A stretch of DNA of 64,000 bases, from positions 744,001-808,000 of the forward strand of contig NZ_SDPV01000002.1 in NCBI RefSeq assembly GCF_004135625.1, given 5' to 3'. Numbering within the stretch: the first letter of the stretch is position 1; each line of letters opens with the position of its first letter. Made by a program: the position numbers and the translations under genes. Shown in pieces: positions 18,496-30,733 of the stretch. The DNA comes from Pelagerythrobacter rhizovicinus. GTDB lineage: Bacteria; Pseudomonadota; Alphaproteobacteria; Sphingomonadales; Sphingomonadaceae. The notes beneath the pieces were generated by a model. The model worked only from the letters and a program-made list of their open reading frames with translations, did not search any database and was not told the DNA's origin.

Positions 18496-18999
18496 ATGAA
18501 CAGAGCTGCCCGTTTCGCCTTTGCCGCCCCGCTTGCGCTGACGCTTGCTGCCTGCGGCGACACGACGGAAGTCGACGACCGGGTGGTCGAGACCGCCGAA
18601 GTCCAGACCCCCGCCGATGTGACCCTGCCCACCGTCGAGATCGAGTATCCCGAAGTGCCGCTCGATGCCCGCGAAACGGTAGAGTACGCCGGTACGTACG
18701 AACTGCGTAACCGCAACAACGAGGTCAACACGATCATGCTGGCGGAGGATGGCACCTACACCTGGACCGCGCCCGACGGGACGGAGACGACCGGCAGCTT
18801 CACCTGGGGCGAGGACAACAGCCGCATCCTGATCGCCCGCGATGGCAATACGGAGGCCTTCGCGGTGGCCGAGGATGTGCTCTATCGCCTTCCGGAGCAG
18901 GACGCCCCGCTCGCCGGCGAACGCAGCGAGGAGACGACCTGGCGCCGAAGCGATCCTACTCCGACGGACGGCAGCCGGTCGGACCGTCCGGGCGAGTAG
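18496..18999 (+). CDS. Lipoprotein of unknown function (paralogue of 21672-22169)
   Basis: 167 residues with a lipoprotein signal ending LTLAAC (Cys at about 20). The mature part is acidic. A compact beta-rich segment (YAGTYELRN, EDGTYTWTAPDGTETTGSF, SRILIAR, AEDVLYRLPEQDAP) resembles the second lipoprotein at 21672-22169 in order and spacing. The tail is charged and looks disordered. SD GGAGG at 18481-18485 precedes the ATG. No function is recognised. Confidence 0.75.
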   Translation: MNRAARFAFAAPLALTLAACGDTTEVDDRVVETAEVQTPADVTLPTVEIEYPEVPLDARETVEYAGTYELRNRNNEVNTIMLAEDGTYTWTAPDGTETTGSFTWGEDNSRILIARDGNTEAFAVAEDVLYRLPEQDAPLAGERSEETTWRRSDPTPTDGSRSDRPGE

Positions 19000-19088
19000 C
19001 CGACGCCGCAAAATTCGCGCGGCGCGGGCTTTAACCGGCGCGGGTCTGTCCCTAGATTGCGACAAATCACGGGGACGGACCTTTAATC

Positions 19089-19721
19089 ATGACTTCGCCC
19101 AGCGATGCCGACAGCGAACGCACCCGGCTCGTCACTCTCGCAATGCGGGTGATCGAACGCGCGGGCGAGAACATCACGCGCGCCGCATTGGCCAAGGAAG
19201 CGCGGATGCCGCGTGCCCGGATCGATGCGATCTTCGACAGCGAAGATGCGCTGTTCGATGCGATCCTCGAAAAGTGGTACGCGCCCGATATCGCGATCAT
19301 GGAGGAAGTGGTTGCCTCCGACCTGCCGATCCGGCGCAAGTTCTACGAATTCTTCGCCCGTCGCTTCGCCCGCCAGCGCGCCCGCTTCCGCAAGGACCCG
19401 GCCGCCTTCGCGGTCTATTGCGAGGTGGGAACCGACAATTTCGAGAACGTGAGCGGGTATATCGATCTGGCCGATCACTACCTCGCCGAGCTGATTGCCC
19501 AGGCGCAGGAGGAAGGCCATTTCGCCGGCCTCGGCATCAACCGCGCGCTTTCGCTGATCAACCAGATGGTGGTCTGCTACACTTTGCCCCAGATGCTGAT
19601 GATCCTGGTCGAAGACAAGCTCGAGGAAGACAAGCTCGCGACGATCATCGACACGCTGTTCGACGGTCTTTCGGGCGAAGCGCGCGGCGCGGCGCCCGTG
19701 GCGGGACTGCGGATCGCCTGA
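19089..19721 (+). CDS. TetR/AcrR-family transcriptional regulator
   Basis: 210 residues. The N-terminal DNA-binding domain has the TetR layout: AMRVIERAGENITRAALAKEA, then ARIDAIFDSEDALFDAILEKW. The remainder is an all-helical ligand/dimerisation domain with no recognisable subfamily. TGCGACAA lies at about 19058, 31 bases before the start. The convergent 5'-nucleotidase gene ends 10 bases after it. Its target genes are unknown; the adjacent lipoprotein genes are candidates. Confidence 0.82.
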   Translation: MTSPSDADSERTRLVTLAMRVIERAGENITRAALAKEARMPRARIDAIFDSEDALFDAILEKWYAPDIAIMEEVVASDLPIRRKFYEFFARRFARQRARFRKDPAAFAVYCEVGTDNFENVSGYIDLADHYLAELIAQAQEEGHFAGLGINRALSLINQMVVCYTLPQMLMILVEDKLEEDKLATIIDTLFDGLSGEARGAAPVAGLRIA

Positions 19722-19730
19722 CGCTTTCTC

Positions 19731-21467
19731 TCACGGCCTTGCCACGTCGGTGACCCGCCCGATTTCGGGCAGTTGCCGCATCTCCACCATGCCGAGGTAT
19801 TCCTCCATCGCATCGAGGTCGACCGGACCGGTCACCGGGTCGAGGCCCTCCGCGAACACGGTGAACGTGTCTCCGCCGGCCGCGAGAAAGCTGTTCATCG
19901 TGATCCGGTAGCGCGCGCCCGGATCGATCGGCTTGCCGCCCAGCGTGGCCGAGACAACACGGCTCCCGGCCGGACGGCTCATGTCGTAGGTAAAGGCGAA
20001 TCCCTCGGAGACCGAGAACGTCTGGATGAAACCCTCCTCGTCGAACTGCTGCTCGAGCAGCGCGAGTAGCTGCGCGCCGGTGTACGTCTTGGTCACGAGC
20101 GCATTGCCGAACGGCTGCGCCGCATAGATGTCGCCGAAGGTCACCGTTCCGTCCTCGGAGGGAACGATCGGCGCGCGAACGCCCGAATTGTTCATCAGCG
20201 CGATCTGCGCACCGGCGTCTCGCGTGGCGAAGAGCTGCGCGTCGGCGATCAGGTTGCCGAGCCGGGTTTCCTCGGTTGCGGGCCCGGGGTCCGGGGCGGG
20301 GCCCGAGATCCTGCCTACCGGGCGCGATTCGGCTTCGTGCGCGGCGCGTGCGTAACGAGCCACGTAAGCGGCGAGGTCGGCGTTCGGCTCGAAGATCTCG
20401 AACGCGGGGTCGGGGCTCTCCTCCCCGGTGCCCGCGTTTTGAACGACCACGTTGCGGGCGACGGCATCGGTCACCTCGCCCGCGGCCGGATCGATGGTCA
20501 GCGCGATGTCGGTCAGCAAAGTACCGCCGTAGCCCGCGCTGCTGACGATGAACCGGCGCGAAGGATCGAGCGTCGCGAAATCGCAGACATAGGTCCGGTG
20601 GGTATGGCCCGAGATCACCAGATCCACGCGGGGATCGAGCCGCTCGAGGATCGCGCGCAGCGGCCCCGCGATCGCACCGCAGCCCGAGAAAGGCGTGCCG
20701 GGTTCGGGCTCAAGCCCCTGGTGGATGGCAACCACGATCGCATCGGCGCCCTGCCGTTCGATCTCGGGCACGAGCGCGTTGATCGCCTCCGCCTCGTCGC
20801 CGAAGGTCAGTCCTTCGACTCCGCTGGGTGTGACGAGCGTCGGCGTCTCCTTGAGCGTCAGTCCGATCACGCCCAACGCAACGGCACGCGCGCCGGTGCC
20901 GAAGCGGCGGATCGCGTAGCCTGGAAACAGCGTCTCGCCTCCCTCGGCGATGACGTTCGAGGCAAGAAAGGAGAAGTCGGCACCGCCGAAGTCGTGCTCG
21001 ACTGCGCAAGGCTCGCGCAGGCCGTGCTTCTCGCACCCGCCTTCCTGCATCCGCGCGAGTTCGCGCCAGCCGCGGTCGAACTCATGGTTGCCGACCGCGT
21101 TGTAGTCGAGCCCGATGCGGTTCATCGCGCCGATTGCCGGTTCGTCGAGGAAGAGCGAGGAAACCAGCGGGCTGCCGCCGATCAGGTCCCCGGCTGCAAT
21201 GACCAGCGAGTGGTCGCCGCCGGCCCGGTATTTCGCGACCGCCGAAGCCAGATAGGCCGCGCCTCCCGCCCGGACTTCGTGCGACTCCCCGGCCTCACCG
21301 GTGAGACGGATCGGACGGCGCAGCGGCTCCAGATTGCCATGGAAGTCGTTGAGGCCGACGATCTTGACCGTCACCCGCTCCGCCGGCTGGTCGGGCGCGT
21401 CGCGCACGCTGACGCAGGCACCGAGCACGAGCGCGGCGGCGAGAGGGAAAAGGTTGCGGAGGTTCAT
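19731..21467 (-). CDS. 5'-nucleotidase / UDP-sugar hydrolase family lipoprotein (UshA-like)
   Basis: 578 residues from ATG 21467; the longer frame to 21890 adds unrelated sequence. The signal ends VLGAC, so it is a lipoprotein. The calcineurin-like metallophosphoesterase domain shows GLNDFHGNLEP, AAGDLIGGSP, GNHEFDRGW, H in AIHQG and SGHTHRTY. The C-terminal substrate-binding domain (from about residue 370) contains MNNSGVRAPI, TFGDIYAAQPFGN and YRITMNSFLAAGGD. It probably hydrolyses nucleotides in the periplasm for phosphate or nucleoside salvage. Divergent from the next lipoprotein gene. Confidence 0.9.
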   Translation of the reverse strand: MNLRNLFPLAAALVLGACVSVRDAPDQPAERVTVKIVGLNDFHGNLEPLRRPIRLTGEAGESHEVRAGGAAYLASAVAKYRAGGDHSLVIAAGDLIGGSPLVSSLFLDEPAIGAMNRIGLDYNAVGNHEFDRGWRELARMQEGGCEKHGLREPCAVEHDFGGADFSFLASNVIAEGGETLFPGYAIRRFGTGARAVALGVIGLTLKETPTLVTPSGVEGLTFGDEAEAINALVPEIERQGADAIVVAIHQGLEPEPGTPFSGCGAIAGPLRAILERLDPRVDLVISGHTHRTYVCDFATLDPSRRFIVSSAGYGGTLLTDIALTIDPAAGEVTDAVARNVVVQNAGTGEESPDPAFEIFEPNADLAAYVARYARAAHEAESRPVGRISGPAPDPGPATEETRLGNLIADAQLFATRDAGAQIALMNNSGVRAPIVPSEDGTVTFGDIYAAQPFGNALVTKTYTGAQLLALLEQQFDEEGFIQTFSVSEGFAFTYDMSRPAGSRVVSATLGGKPIDPGARYRITMNSFLAAGGDTFTVFAEGLDPVTGPVDLDAMEEYLGMVEMRQLPEIGRVTDVARP

Positions 21468-21671
21468 GGGCTCGGCCTTTGGCTGAAACAGATGTCCGGC
21501 GGATGACAGGCACCATCCCGTGCCGGGGGCGGACGCAAGACTCAACTCGAAATCGCCTGCCAGAGGCGCTGCGCCATCGCGGGTTTGCGGCGGGAGCCGG
21601 CGCGGTTTCCGAAATCTGTCATTTAACCGTCGTAAGGGGCGCACATGACGAATCGACAGGAGCCGACACAA

Positions 21672-22169
21672 ATGAACCGCAGCCGCCCCGCGATGGCCTT
21701 CATTCTTGTCGCCCCTCTGGCGCTGGCCGCCTGCGGCGAACAGCCGAAGGGCGAGAACGCGGAGGATTTCGCCGCGCGCGTCAACGGAGGGGACGCGGCC
21801 ACGGAGCAGGCGACGGGCCGCCGGCAGCCGGACGGCCCGCGCGATCCCTCGTTGCCGCGGGTGGCCGCGAACGGACGCGAGGCGCTGCAACAGGCCGCCG
21901 CCTACACCCGGCCCAATCCCGACGGGACAGCAGACAGCCTCTCGATCGGGAACGACGGCACTTTCACGCTGGTCGAGGGCGGGCGTACGCAGACCGGCAC
22001 GTGGGAATGGCTCGCCGACGGCAAGCGCCTGCGCCTGGAGGGCATCGTTCGTCAGCCGATCGTGCTCGTGGCCGACGGAGCGCTCTACCGCATGCAGAAC
22101 GAAAACGTGCCGTTCGACGACGTCACGCCCGACCGCACCTATCGGCTCACGCCCCCCGCCGCGGAATAG
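21672..22169 (+). CDS. Lipoprotein of unknown function (paralogue of 18496-18999)
   Basis: 165 residues from ATG 21672, which has an AGGAG about ten bases upstream and gives a compact lipoprotein signal (LALAAC). The frame also allows ATG 21645. The mature beta-rich segment (DGTFTLVEGGRTQTGTWEW, GKRLRLEGI, ADGALYRMQNENVPF) follows the same pattern as the lipoprotein at 18496-18999. The gene ends six bases before the convergent gyrB stop. Function unknown. Confidence 0.75.
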   Translation: MNRSRPAMAFILVAPLALAACGEQPKGENAEDFAARVNGGDAATEQATGRRQPDGPRDPSLPRVAANGREALQQAAAYTRPNPDGTADSLSIGNDGTFTLVEGGRTQTGTWEWLADGKRLRLEGIVRQPIVLVADGALYRMQNENVPFDDVTPDRTYRLTPPAAE

Positions 22170-22175
22170 CCCCGA

Positions 22176-25269
<3,094 letters not shown>

Positions 25270-25273
<4 letters not shown>

Positions 25274-26196
25274 ACCGCATGCCCGAACAGATCCGCGACG
25301 ATTTCGCGCGGGCGAAGCGGCTCGAATGGCAGACGCTGTTCTGGATGGGCACTGTCGTGCTGGCGATGTTCGTCACGATGGGCGGCAGCCAGGCGATGCG
25401 CTCGGCCCTGATCGAGGACGCCCTGAGCCTGGTGCCCTCGCTGACCTTTCTCATCGCGGCACGGGTCGAGCCAAGGGACCCGACCGAGAAGTACCCGTTC
25501 GGATTCGTGCGAGTGAACAGCCTCGCCTTTCTCGTCGCTGCAGTCGCGCTGAGCGCCGTGGGCGGGTTCCTGATGTACGAAAGCGCGATGACGCTGCTCA
25601 TGGCCGAGCACCCGACGGTCGCGCCGGTGGAGGTCTTCGGTCATACGGTCTGGCTCGGCTGGCTGATGATCGCCGCACTGGCCTACTCGGTGGTGGTGCC
25701 GATGATTCTCGGGCGGATGAAGCTGCCCGTCGCCGGAAGGCTGCGCGACAAAGTGCTGCACACCGATGCGCTGATGCAGAAGGCCGACTGGCAGACGGGC
25801 CTCGCCGGAATGATCGGTGTGCTCGGCATCTACTTCGGCTACTGGTGGGCGGACAGCGCAGCCGCGCTGTTCATCGCCTTCTCGATCCTGCGGGACGGCG
25901 TCACCAACATGGGGACGGCGGCTGCCGAACTGCTCGACGGCGCGCCGCGCGAGCTCGGCAGCTCGGCGATCTCCGAAGAAGCGAAGCGGCTTCAGGGGCG
26001 GCTCGAACGCCTCTGGCCCGAAGGAAAGGTGCGGCTGCGCGAGTCGGGCCGCTATATCGTCGGAACGGTCGAAGGCGTGGATCCGCCGGCTGATCCGCCG
26101 AAACTGGAAGAACTCATGGGTGACGATCCGAGCTGGCGCCTCGCGCGCCTGTCGTTCTCGCCGCCAGAGACGCTGCGCCGCGAGGACGTCGGCTGA
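25270..26196 (+). CDS. Cation diffusion facilitator family transporter
   Basis: 308 residues from GTG 25270, chosen because AAGGAG (25257-25262) lies 7 bases upstream and the codon overlaps the previous stop. About five to six transmembrane helices occupy residues 20-220, with an early acidic LIEDALSLVPSL helix, the YPFGFVRVNSLAFL segment and HTDALMQKADWQTG. The C-terminal cytoplasmic domain is short. Cation efflux proteins exchange divalent metals such as zinc for protons; the canonical HxxxD pair in TM5 is altered here (DALMQKADWQTG), so the metal specificity is uncertain. Confidence 0.8.
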
Positions 26197-26249
26197 GGCT
26201 TTCGCCTGAATCTCTCGACAAGTTCGCCGCCGCAAATAGAAGGGCGGGT

Positions 26250-27806
26250 ATGACGATTGCCGATCCCGCCGCCGCGCTCGCCGAACCCTACGGCTCGTTC
26301 TCCGACATTCTCGCCGCCTGGGCGGGCAGACAGCCAGAGGCGGTAGCGTTACGCGACGAGCGCGGCGAACTGACCTGGGGCGAACTCGCCGATCGGGTGG
26401 AGCGCATCGCCGCCAAGCTGCAGACCAGTGGGCTCGAACGCGGCCAGGCGGTCGCGATTCTGGGCCTTTCGAGCATTCCCTACGCGCTCGTATTCCTTGC
26501 TGCGGTGCGGGCGGGCGGAGTGGCCGCGCCGCTGACGACGAGCGCCAGCCGCGAGCAGCTCGAAGGAACGGCGCGTGACAGCGGTGCGCAGCACCTGTTC
26601 CTCGACCGCGCGAAGCTGGACGAACTGGGCGACGACTTCCTGCCGCATCTCGAACGGATCGTTCTCGATGAAGAGATTGACCGCTGGATGGCACCGCCGC
26701 GGACTCGCGCGACCCCCTTCGCGCCCGAGCCGGGCGAACCCTTCAACATCATCTATTCGAGCGGCACGACGGGCGTTCCGAAAGGCATCGTCCATTCGCA
26801 CCAGATGCGCTGGCGGCAGTTCGCCTCGACCGCGGCCTCGTATCGGGAAAGCAGGCTGGAGGTGCGCGCGATCGCCTCGACTCCGCTCTATTCGAACACC
26901 ACGATGGTCGCCTTCCTGCCGCCGCTGCTGGCCGGCGGCTCGGTGCGCGTTATGGGCAAGTTCTCCACCCGCGCCTGGCTGGAAGGGGCGCAGGCCGATC
27001 GCTCCACGGTGACCATGCTCGTGCCGGTGCAGTATCAGCGGCTGATGGACGAGCCGCGGTTGGGCGATTTCGACCTTTCCTCGCTGGCGCTGAAATACTG
27101 CACCTCCGCCCCCTTCCCCGTACCGCTCAAGCGCGAGGTGCTGCGCCGGATGCCGGGCGCGCTGATCGAGATCTACTCGATGACCGAAGGCGGCGGCGTC
27201 TGCCTGCTCGCCTGCCACGAGTTCCCCGACAAGCTGCACACCGTCGGCCGCCCCGCGCCGGGCAGCGAGCTCAAGGTGCTGGATGACGAGGATAACGAGG
27301 TGCCAGCCGGCACCACCGGAAATCTGGTGGGGCGGAGCCAAACGATGATGAGCGGCTACAAGAACCAGCCGGAGAAGACCCGCGAAGGTTACTGGACCGA
27401 TCCTGCTACCGGAGAGGTGTGGCAGCGCATGGGCGACATCGGCCGCGTCGACGCCGACGGTTTCGTCGAACTCGTCGGGCGGGCGAAGGACATGATCATC
27501 TCGGGCGGATTCAACATCTACCCGTCCGATCTCGAAGCGGCGCTGGAGAAGGAGCCGGGCGTTGCGGAAGCGGCGGTCGTCGGCGTGGCCAGCCGCCGCT
27601 GGGGCGAGAGCCCGGTCGGCTTCGTCTGCCTTGCAGATGATGCACCTGCCGCAGACGAGATCCTCGCTTCGGTCAACGCACGGCTGGGCAAGACGCAGCG
27701 CCTCGCCGCGCTTCACGCCGTCGACGAGATGCCGCGCAGCCATATCGGCAAGCTGCTGAAGACCGATCTGCGGGCGATGGCGGAGGAGCTGGGCGGAATC
27801 GACTGA
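26250..27806 (+). CDS. AMP-forming acyl-CoA synthetase (class I adenylate-forming)
   Basis: 518 residues. Core motifs: the P-loop IIYSSGTTGVPKGIVHSH (about 167-184), A5 IYSMTEGGG, A7 WQRMGDIGRVDADGFVELVGRAKDMIISGGFNIYPSDLE and the catalytic C-terminal lysine in HIGKLLKTDLR. It activates a carboxylic acid as acyl-AMP and transfers it to CoA. The overall type is that of medium/long-chain or aromatic acid ligases; the substrate cannot be fixed. It stands alone in a single-gene unit after the transporter gene. Confidence 0.88.
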   Translation: MTIADPAAALAEPYGSFSDILAAWAGRQPEAVALRDERGELTWGELADRVERIAAKLQTSGLERGQAVAILGLSSIPYALVFLAAVRAGGVAAPLTTSASREQLEGTARDSGAQHLFLDRAKLDELGDDFLPHLERIVLDEEIDRWMAPPRTRATPFAPEPGEPFNIIYSSGTTGVPKGIVHSHQMRWRQFASTAASYRESRLEVRAIASTPLYSNTTMVAFLPPLLAGGSVRVMGKFSTRAWLEGAQADRSTVTMLVPVQYQRLMDEPRLGDFDLSSLALKYCTSAPFPVPLKREVLRRMPGALIEIYSMTEGGGVCLLACHEFPDKLHTVGRPAPGSELKVLDDEDNEVPAGTTGNLVGRSQTMMSGYKNQPEKTREGYWTDPATGEVWQRMGDIGRVDADGFVELVGRAKDMIISGGFNIYPSDLEAALEKEPGVAEAAVVGVASRRWGESPVGFVCLADDAPAADEILASVNARLGKTQRLAALHAVDEMPRSHIGKLLKTDLRAMAEELGGID

Positions 27807-27828
27807 TCAGCCGCTCGCGCTCGCGTTT

Positions 27829-27875
27829 GAGACGCGGCCGCCGAGGGGGAGAGGACTGAGGGGCGGCCGCGTCTC
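27829..27875. other. Perfect 14-bp inverted repeat (strong hairpin)
   Basis: GAGACGCGGCCGCC (27829-27842) pairs perfectly with GGCGGCCGCGTCTC (27862-27875) around a 19-base purine-rich loop. It lies between the convergent acyl-CoA synthetase gene and the 27-residue peptide gene, 25 bases beyond the stop of the latter. Neither side has a T tract. It may act as a bidirectional, Rho-aided terminator or RNA-stabilising structure. Confidence 0.6.
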
Positions 27876-27899
27876 GCTCGCTGCCATTCCTCGTCAGGC

Positions 27900-27983
27900 T
27901 CAGGCGATCGCAGCGCCGAGCATGAGGCTGCTCATCGAAGCAGCCGCGAGGAAGGCCAGGAAGTGCGATGCTGTCGTGCGCAT
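27900..27983 (-). CDS. 27-residue hydrophobic small protein
   Basis: A short gene not detectable by length alone. ATG 27983 is preceded by a perfect AGGAG (27995-27991 on the minus strand) with seven-base spacing. The product begins MRTTASHFLAFLAAASMS and ends MLGAAIA, which reads as a single hydrophobic helix or signal-peptide-like segment. A 14-bp hairpin lies just downstream and two inverted repeats lie upstream. It could be a small membrane protein or a leader peptide. I do not recognise a named family. Confidence 0.55.
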   Translation of the reverse strand: MRTTASHFLAFLAAASMSSLMLGAAIA

Positions 27984-28072
27984 GGCGTGTCTCCTGAATG
28001 AGGCCGGGGGAAGGGGGGAGAGGAGAGAGGAACCTTCCGCCCGGCGCGATCCGGGAAATAATCTTTCGCACG

Positions 28073-28120
28073 ACTTTTCACAAATGAGAAAAGTGCGTCA
28101 TACGTTGCATAATACGCAAC
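28073..28120. promoter_or_regulatory. AT-rich region with two inverted repeats upstream of the small gene
   Basis: ACTTTTC (28073-28079) and GAAAAGT (28088-28094) form one inverted repeat. GTTGC (28104-28108) and GCAAC (28116-28120) form a second, ten bases away. Both sit in an unusually AT-rich stretch between the small gene (minus strand) and the methyltransferase gene (minus strand), so they are candidate operator/promoter elements for the 27-residue peptide. No regulator is identifiable. Confidence 0.35.
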
Positions 28121-28177
28121 ATATTCCTGAGAGCATCATGTGAATTTCCGCCAATTTACGTACAGTGGTGCAAACTA

Positions 28178-28195
28178 TGCAGCAATGATGCTGCA
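28178..28195 (-). terminator. Hairpin at the 3' end of the methyltransferase gene
   Basis: TGCAGCA (28178-28184) and TGCTGCA (28189-28195) pair perfectly around ATGA. It starts two bases after the methyltransferase stop codon (28198-28200 on the minus strand). There is no U tract, so termination efficiency is doubtful. Confidence 0.4.
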
Positions 28196-28197
28196 CG

Positions 28198-29010
28198 TCA
28201 CTGCGATGCCGCAGACCCGGCGAAACGGCTGATGATATCGGGAGGCAGCGGCCCGCGTTTCTTCGCGACGAGCACGAAATATTCGAGCCATTCGCCGTCG
28301 ATCGAGAGACGATGACGATAGCGCTCAAGCAGATGCAGCTCGACGAGATCGTGATCGAGCAACGCCTTGACGAGCGCCGCGAAGCCGCCCTTGTCGGCCT
28401 TCTGCAGGAAATCGGTCTTGATGTTGAACGCCAGCCATCCATCTTCGGCGATCGTCTCCATCGCCGTGACGAAGGCGGCGGCCGGAATGTCGTCGAAACC
28501 GAGCGCAGCCACGCAGGTCAGCGCATCGAGCCGCCATTCTTCCAGTGCGCTACTGGTCTCCGCATCGGGGTTCGTCATGTCGGCGACGAAGTATTCGTCG
28601 TACCCCGCCGGCCGGTCTCGCAGCGCCGCCTCCCGCGCGCTCTCGATGATGTCGAGCCCGACCAGGCGCGCGACGCCGAATTTCTTCAGTTCGTCGGAAA
28701 CGATCCCGTTGCCGGCACCGAGATCGAGCACCCGCAGAGTCTCCACACTCTCCCCCGCATGCCGCACGGCCCCCGCCAGCCGCGAGACCACCACGGCAGG
28801 GCTGGTGCAACGCAGGCGTTCGTAGAACAGTTGTTCGTAGAGCCCGGGCCGATCGTAGATCGCTGCGTAGTCGTGGAACTTGATCCGTTTGTCCTCGCCA
28901 TCTTCTATCAGGTAGAAGAAGGCCTGGTTCTGCTGGAGATCCCGTCCGCTCTCGCGCGGGAAACGGATGACGTGCTGGCTGAATGCGGCTCCGTGATCGG
29001 CGATCGGTAT
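28198..29010 (-). CDS. Class I SAM-dependent methyltransferase with apparent ATA start
   Basis: The SAM-binding motif [16 protein letters not shown], motif II GLDIIE.A and FVADMTNPD show a Rossmann methyltransferase. The first canonical start (GTG 28794) would cut off a well-conserved-looking N-terminal part that continues in frame upstream: [24 protein letters not shown] and [19 protein letters not shown]. The frame is open to a TAG at about 29035 and contains no ATG, GTG or TTG. The most natural start is ATA at 29008-29010 (followed by PIADHGAAF), with an AGAAGG-type SD just upstream. That gives 270 residues. Substrate unknown. Divergent from guaA. Confidence 0.7.
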   Translation of the reverse strand: MPIADHGAAFSQHVIRFPRESGRDLQQNQAFFYLIEDGEDKRIKFHDYAAIYDRPGLYEQLFYERLRCTSPAVVVSRLAGAVRHAGESVETLRVLDLGAGNGIVSDELKKFGVARLVGLDIIESAREAALRDRPAGYDEYFVADMTNPDAETSSALEEWRLDALTCVAALGFDDIPAAAFVTAMETIAEDGWLAFNIKTDFLQKADKGGFAALVKALLDHDLVELHLLERYRHRLSIDGEWLEYFVLVAKKRGPLPPDIISRFAGSAASQ

Positions 29011-29090
29011 TCTCCCCTTCTTGCTGCCGGACTTCTACATGGCGGGCAGGCCCATTGCCAGTTTTGGAGCGGGACCTTAACGGGCTTTCC

Positions 29091-30665
29091 ATGGACCCGC
29101 AGCATCTCCCCGATTCCATTCTCATCGTTGACTTCGGCAGTCAGGTGACCCAGTTGATCGCGCGCCGGGTGCGCGAGGCCGGCGTCTACTCCGAAATTGC
29201 GCCGTTCACCGAGGCGGAGGATGCATTCCATCGCTTGAAGCCCAAGGGGATCATCCTCTCCGGCTCGCCGGCCGGGGTGCCGGAGGAAGGCAGCCCGCGC
29301 GCGCCTCAGGTCCTGTTCGACAGCGGATTGCCGATCCTCGGCATCTGTTACGGCCAGCAGGTCATGACGCATCAGCTCGGCGGCGAGGTCCGTCCCGGGC
29401 ACGAGACGGGCGAAGGCGGCGAGTTCGGCCGCGCCTTTCTCACCGTGACCGAGGACTGCGCCCTGTTCGAAGGCCTGTGGCAGGTCGGCGAGCGCCACCA
29501 GGTGTGGATGAGCCACGGCGACAAGGTCACCCGCTTCGCCGACGGCTTCAAGATCGTCGCCGTCAGCGACGGAGCGCCCTTCGCCGTCATCGCCGACGAA
29601 GAGCGCAAGTATTACGGCACCCAGTTCCATCCGGAAGTCGTCCACACCCCCGATGGCGCACGCCTGCTCGCCAATTTCGTACGCCACGTCTGCGGTCTCG
29701 CCGGCGACTGGACGATGGCCGAGTTCCGCAGGACCAAAATCGAGGAGATCCGAGCGCAGGTCGGCGATGGCAAGGTCATCTGCGGCCTTTCCGGCGGTGT
29801 CGACAGCGCGGTGGCCGCAGTGCTGATCCACGAGGCGATCGGCGAGCAACTCACCTGTGTCTTCGTCGATCATGGCCTGATGCGAATGAACGAGGCGGAA
29901 CAGGTCGTCACGCTGTTCCGCGATCACTACAACATCCCGCTCGTCCACGTCGACGCGGAGGACATGTTCCTGACCGGCCTCGCCGGGGTCAGCGACCCGG
30001 AAGCGAAGCGCAAGTTCATCGGCAAGGCCTTCATCGACCTGTTCGAAGCCGAGGCGAAGAAGATCGGCGGTGCCGATTTTCTCGCGCAAGGCACGCTCTA
30101 TCCGGACGTGATCGAAAGCGTCAGCTTCACCGGCGGACCGTCGGTGACGATCAAGAGCCATCACAACGTCGGCGGCCTGCCCGAGCGGATGAACATGGCG
30201 CTGGTCGAACCCCTGCGCGAACTGTTCAAGGACGAAGTCCGCGTGCTGGGCCGCGAGTTGGGGCTGCCCGAGGTCTTCGTCGGCCGGCATCCCTTCCCCG
30301 GGCCCGGCCTTGCCATCCGCATTCCCGGCGAAGTGACCAAGGAGCGTTGCGACATCCTGCGCAAGGCCGACGCGATCTATCTCGAGGAGATCCGCGCCGC
30401 CGGCCTCTACGACGCGATCTGGCAGGCCTTCGCCGTGTTGCTGCCGGTCAAGACCGTTGGCGTGATGGGCGACGGCCGCACCTACGACAGCGTCTGCGGC
30501 CTGCGCGCGGTGACCAGCACCGATGGAATGACCGCAGACGTCTACCCCTTCGACGCACAGTTCCTCACCCGCGTCGCCACGCGCATCGTGAACGAGGTAA
30601 AGGGCATCAACCGGGTGGTCTACGACTACACCTCGAAACCCCCCGGCACGATCGAATGGGAATGA
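29091..30665 (+). CDS. guaA: GMP synthase (glutamine-hydrolysing)
   Basis: 524 residues from ATG 29091; the in-frame extension upstream overlaps the divergent methyltransferase and is not real. The class I glutamine amidotransferase domain has its nucleophile in GICYGQQ (C86) and H/E in QFHPEVVH. The PP-loop [10 protein letters not shown] marks the ATP pyrophosphatase domain, and the C-terminal dimerisation domain ends KPPGTIEWE. It converts XMP to GMP using glutamine and ATP. The gene appears to be a single transcription unit. Confidence 0.97.
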   Translation: MDPQHLPDSILIVDFGSQVTQLIARRVREAGVYSEIAPFTEAEDAFHRLKPKGIILSGSPAGVPEEGSPRAPQVLFDSGLPILGICYGQQVMTHQLGGEVRPGHETGEGGEFGRAFLTVTEDCALFEGLWQVGERHQVWMSHGDKVTRFADGFKIVAVSDGAPFAVIADEERKYYGTQFHPEVVHTPDGARLLANFVRHVCGLAGDWTMAEFRRTKIEEIRAQVGDGKVICGLSGGVDSAVAAVLIHEAIGEQLTCVFVDHGLMRMNEAEQVVTLFRDHYNIPLVHVDAEDMFLTGLAGVSDPEAKRKFIGKAFIDLFEAEAKKIGGADFLAQGTLYPDVIESVSFTGGPSVTIKSHHNVGGLPERMNMALVEPLRELFKDEVRVLGRELGLPEVFVGRHPFPGPGLAIRIPGEVTKERCDILRKADAIYLEEIRAAGLYDAIWQAFAVLLPVKTVGVMGDGRTYDSVCGLRAVTSTDGMTADVYPFDAQFLTRVATRIVNEVKGINRVVYDYTSKPPGTIEWE

Positions 30666-30733
30666 AGCCGCGCCGGCAGCTTAGCGCGCTACCCGCCTGT
30701 CGGTCCGGCGCGCGGCGCAAGGGCCCGCTGTCG

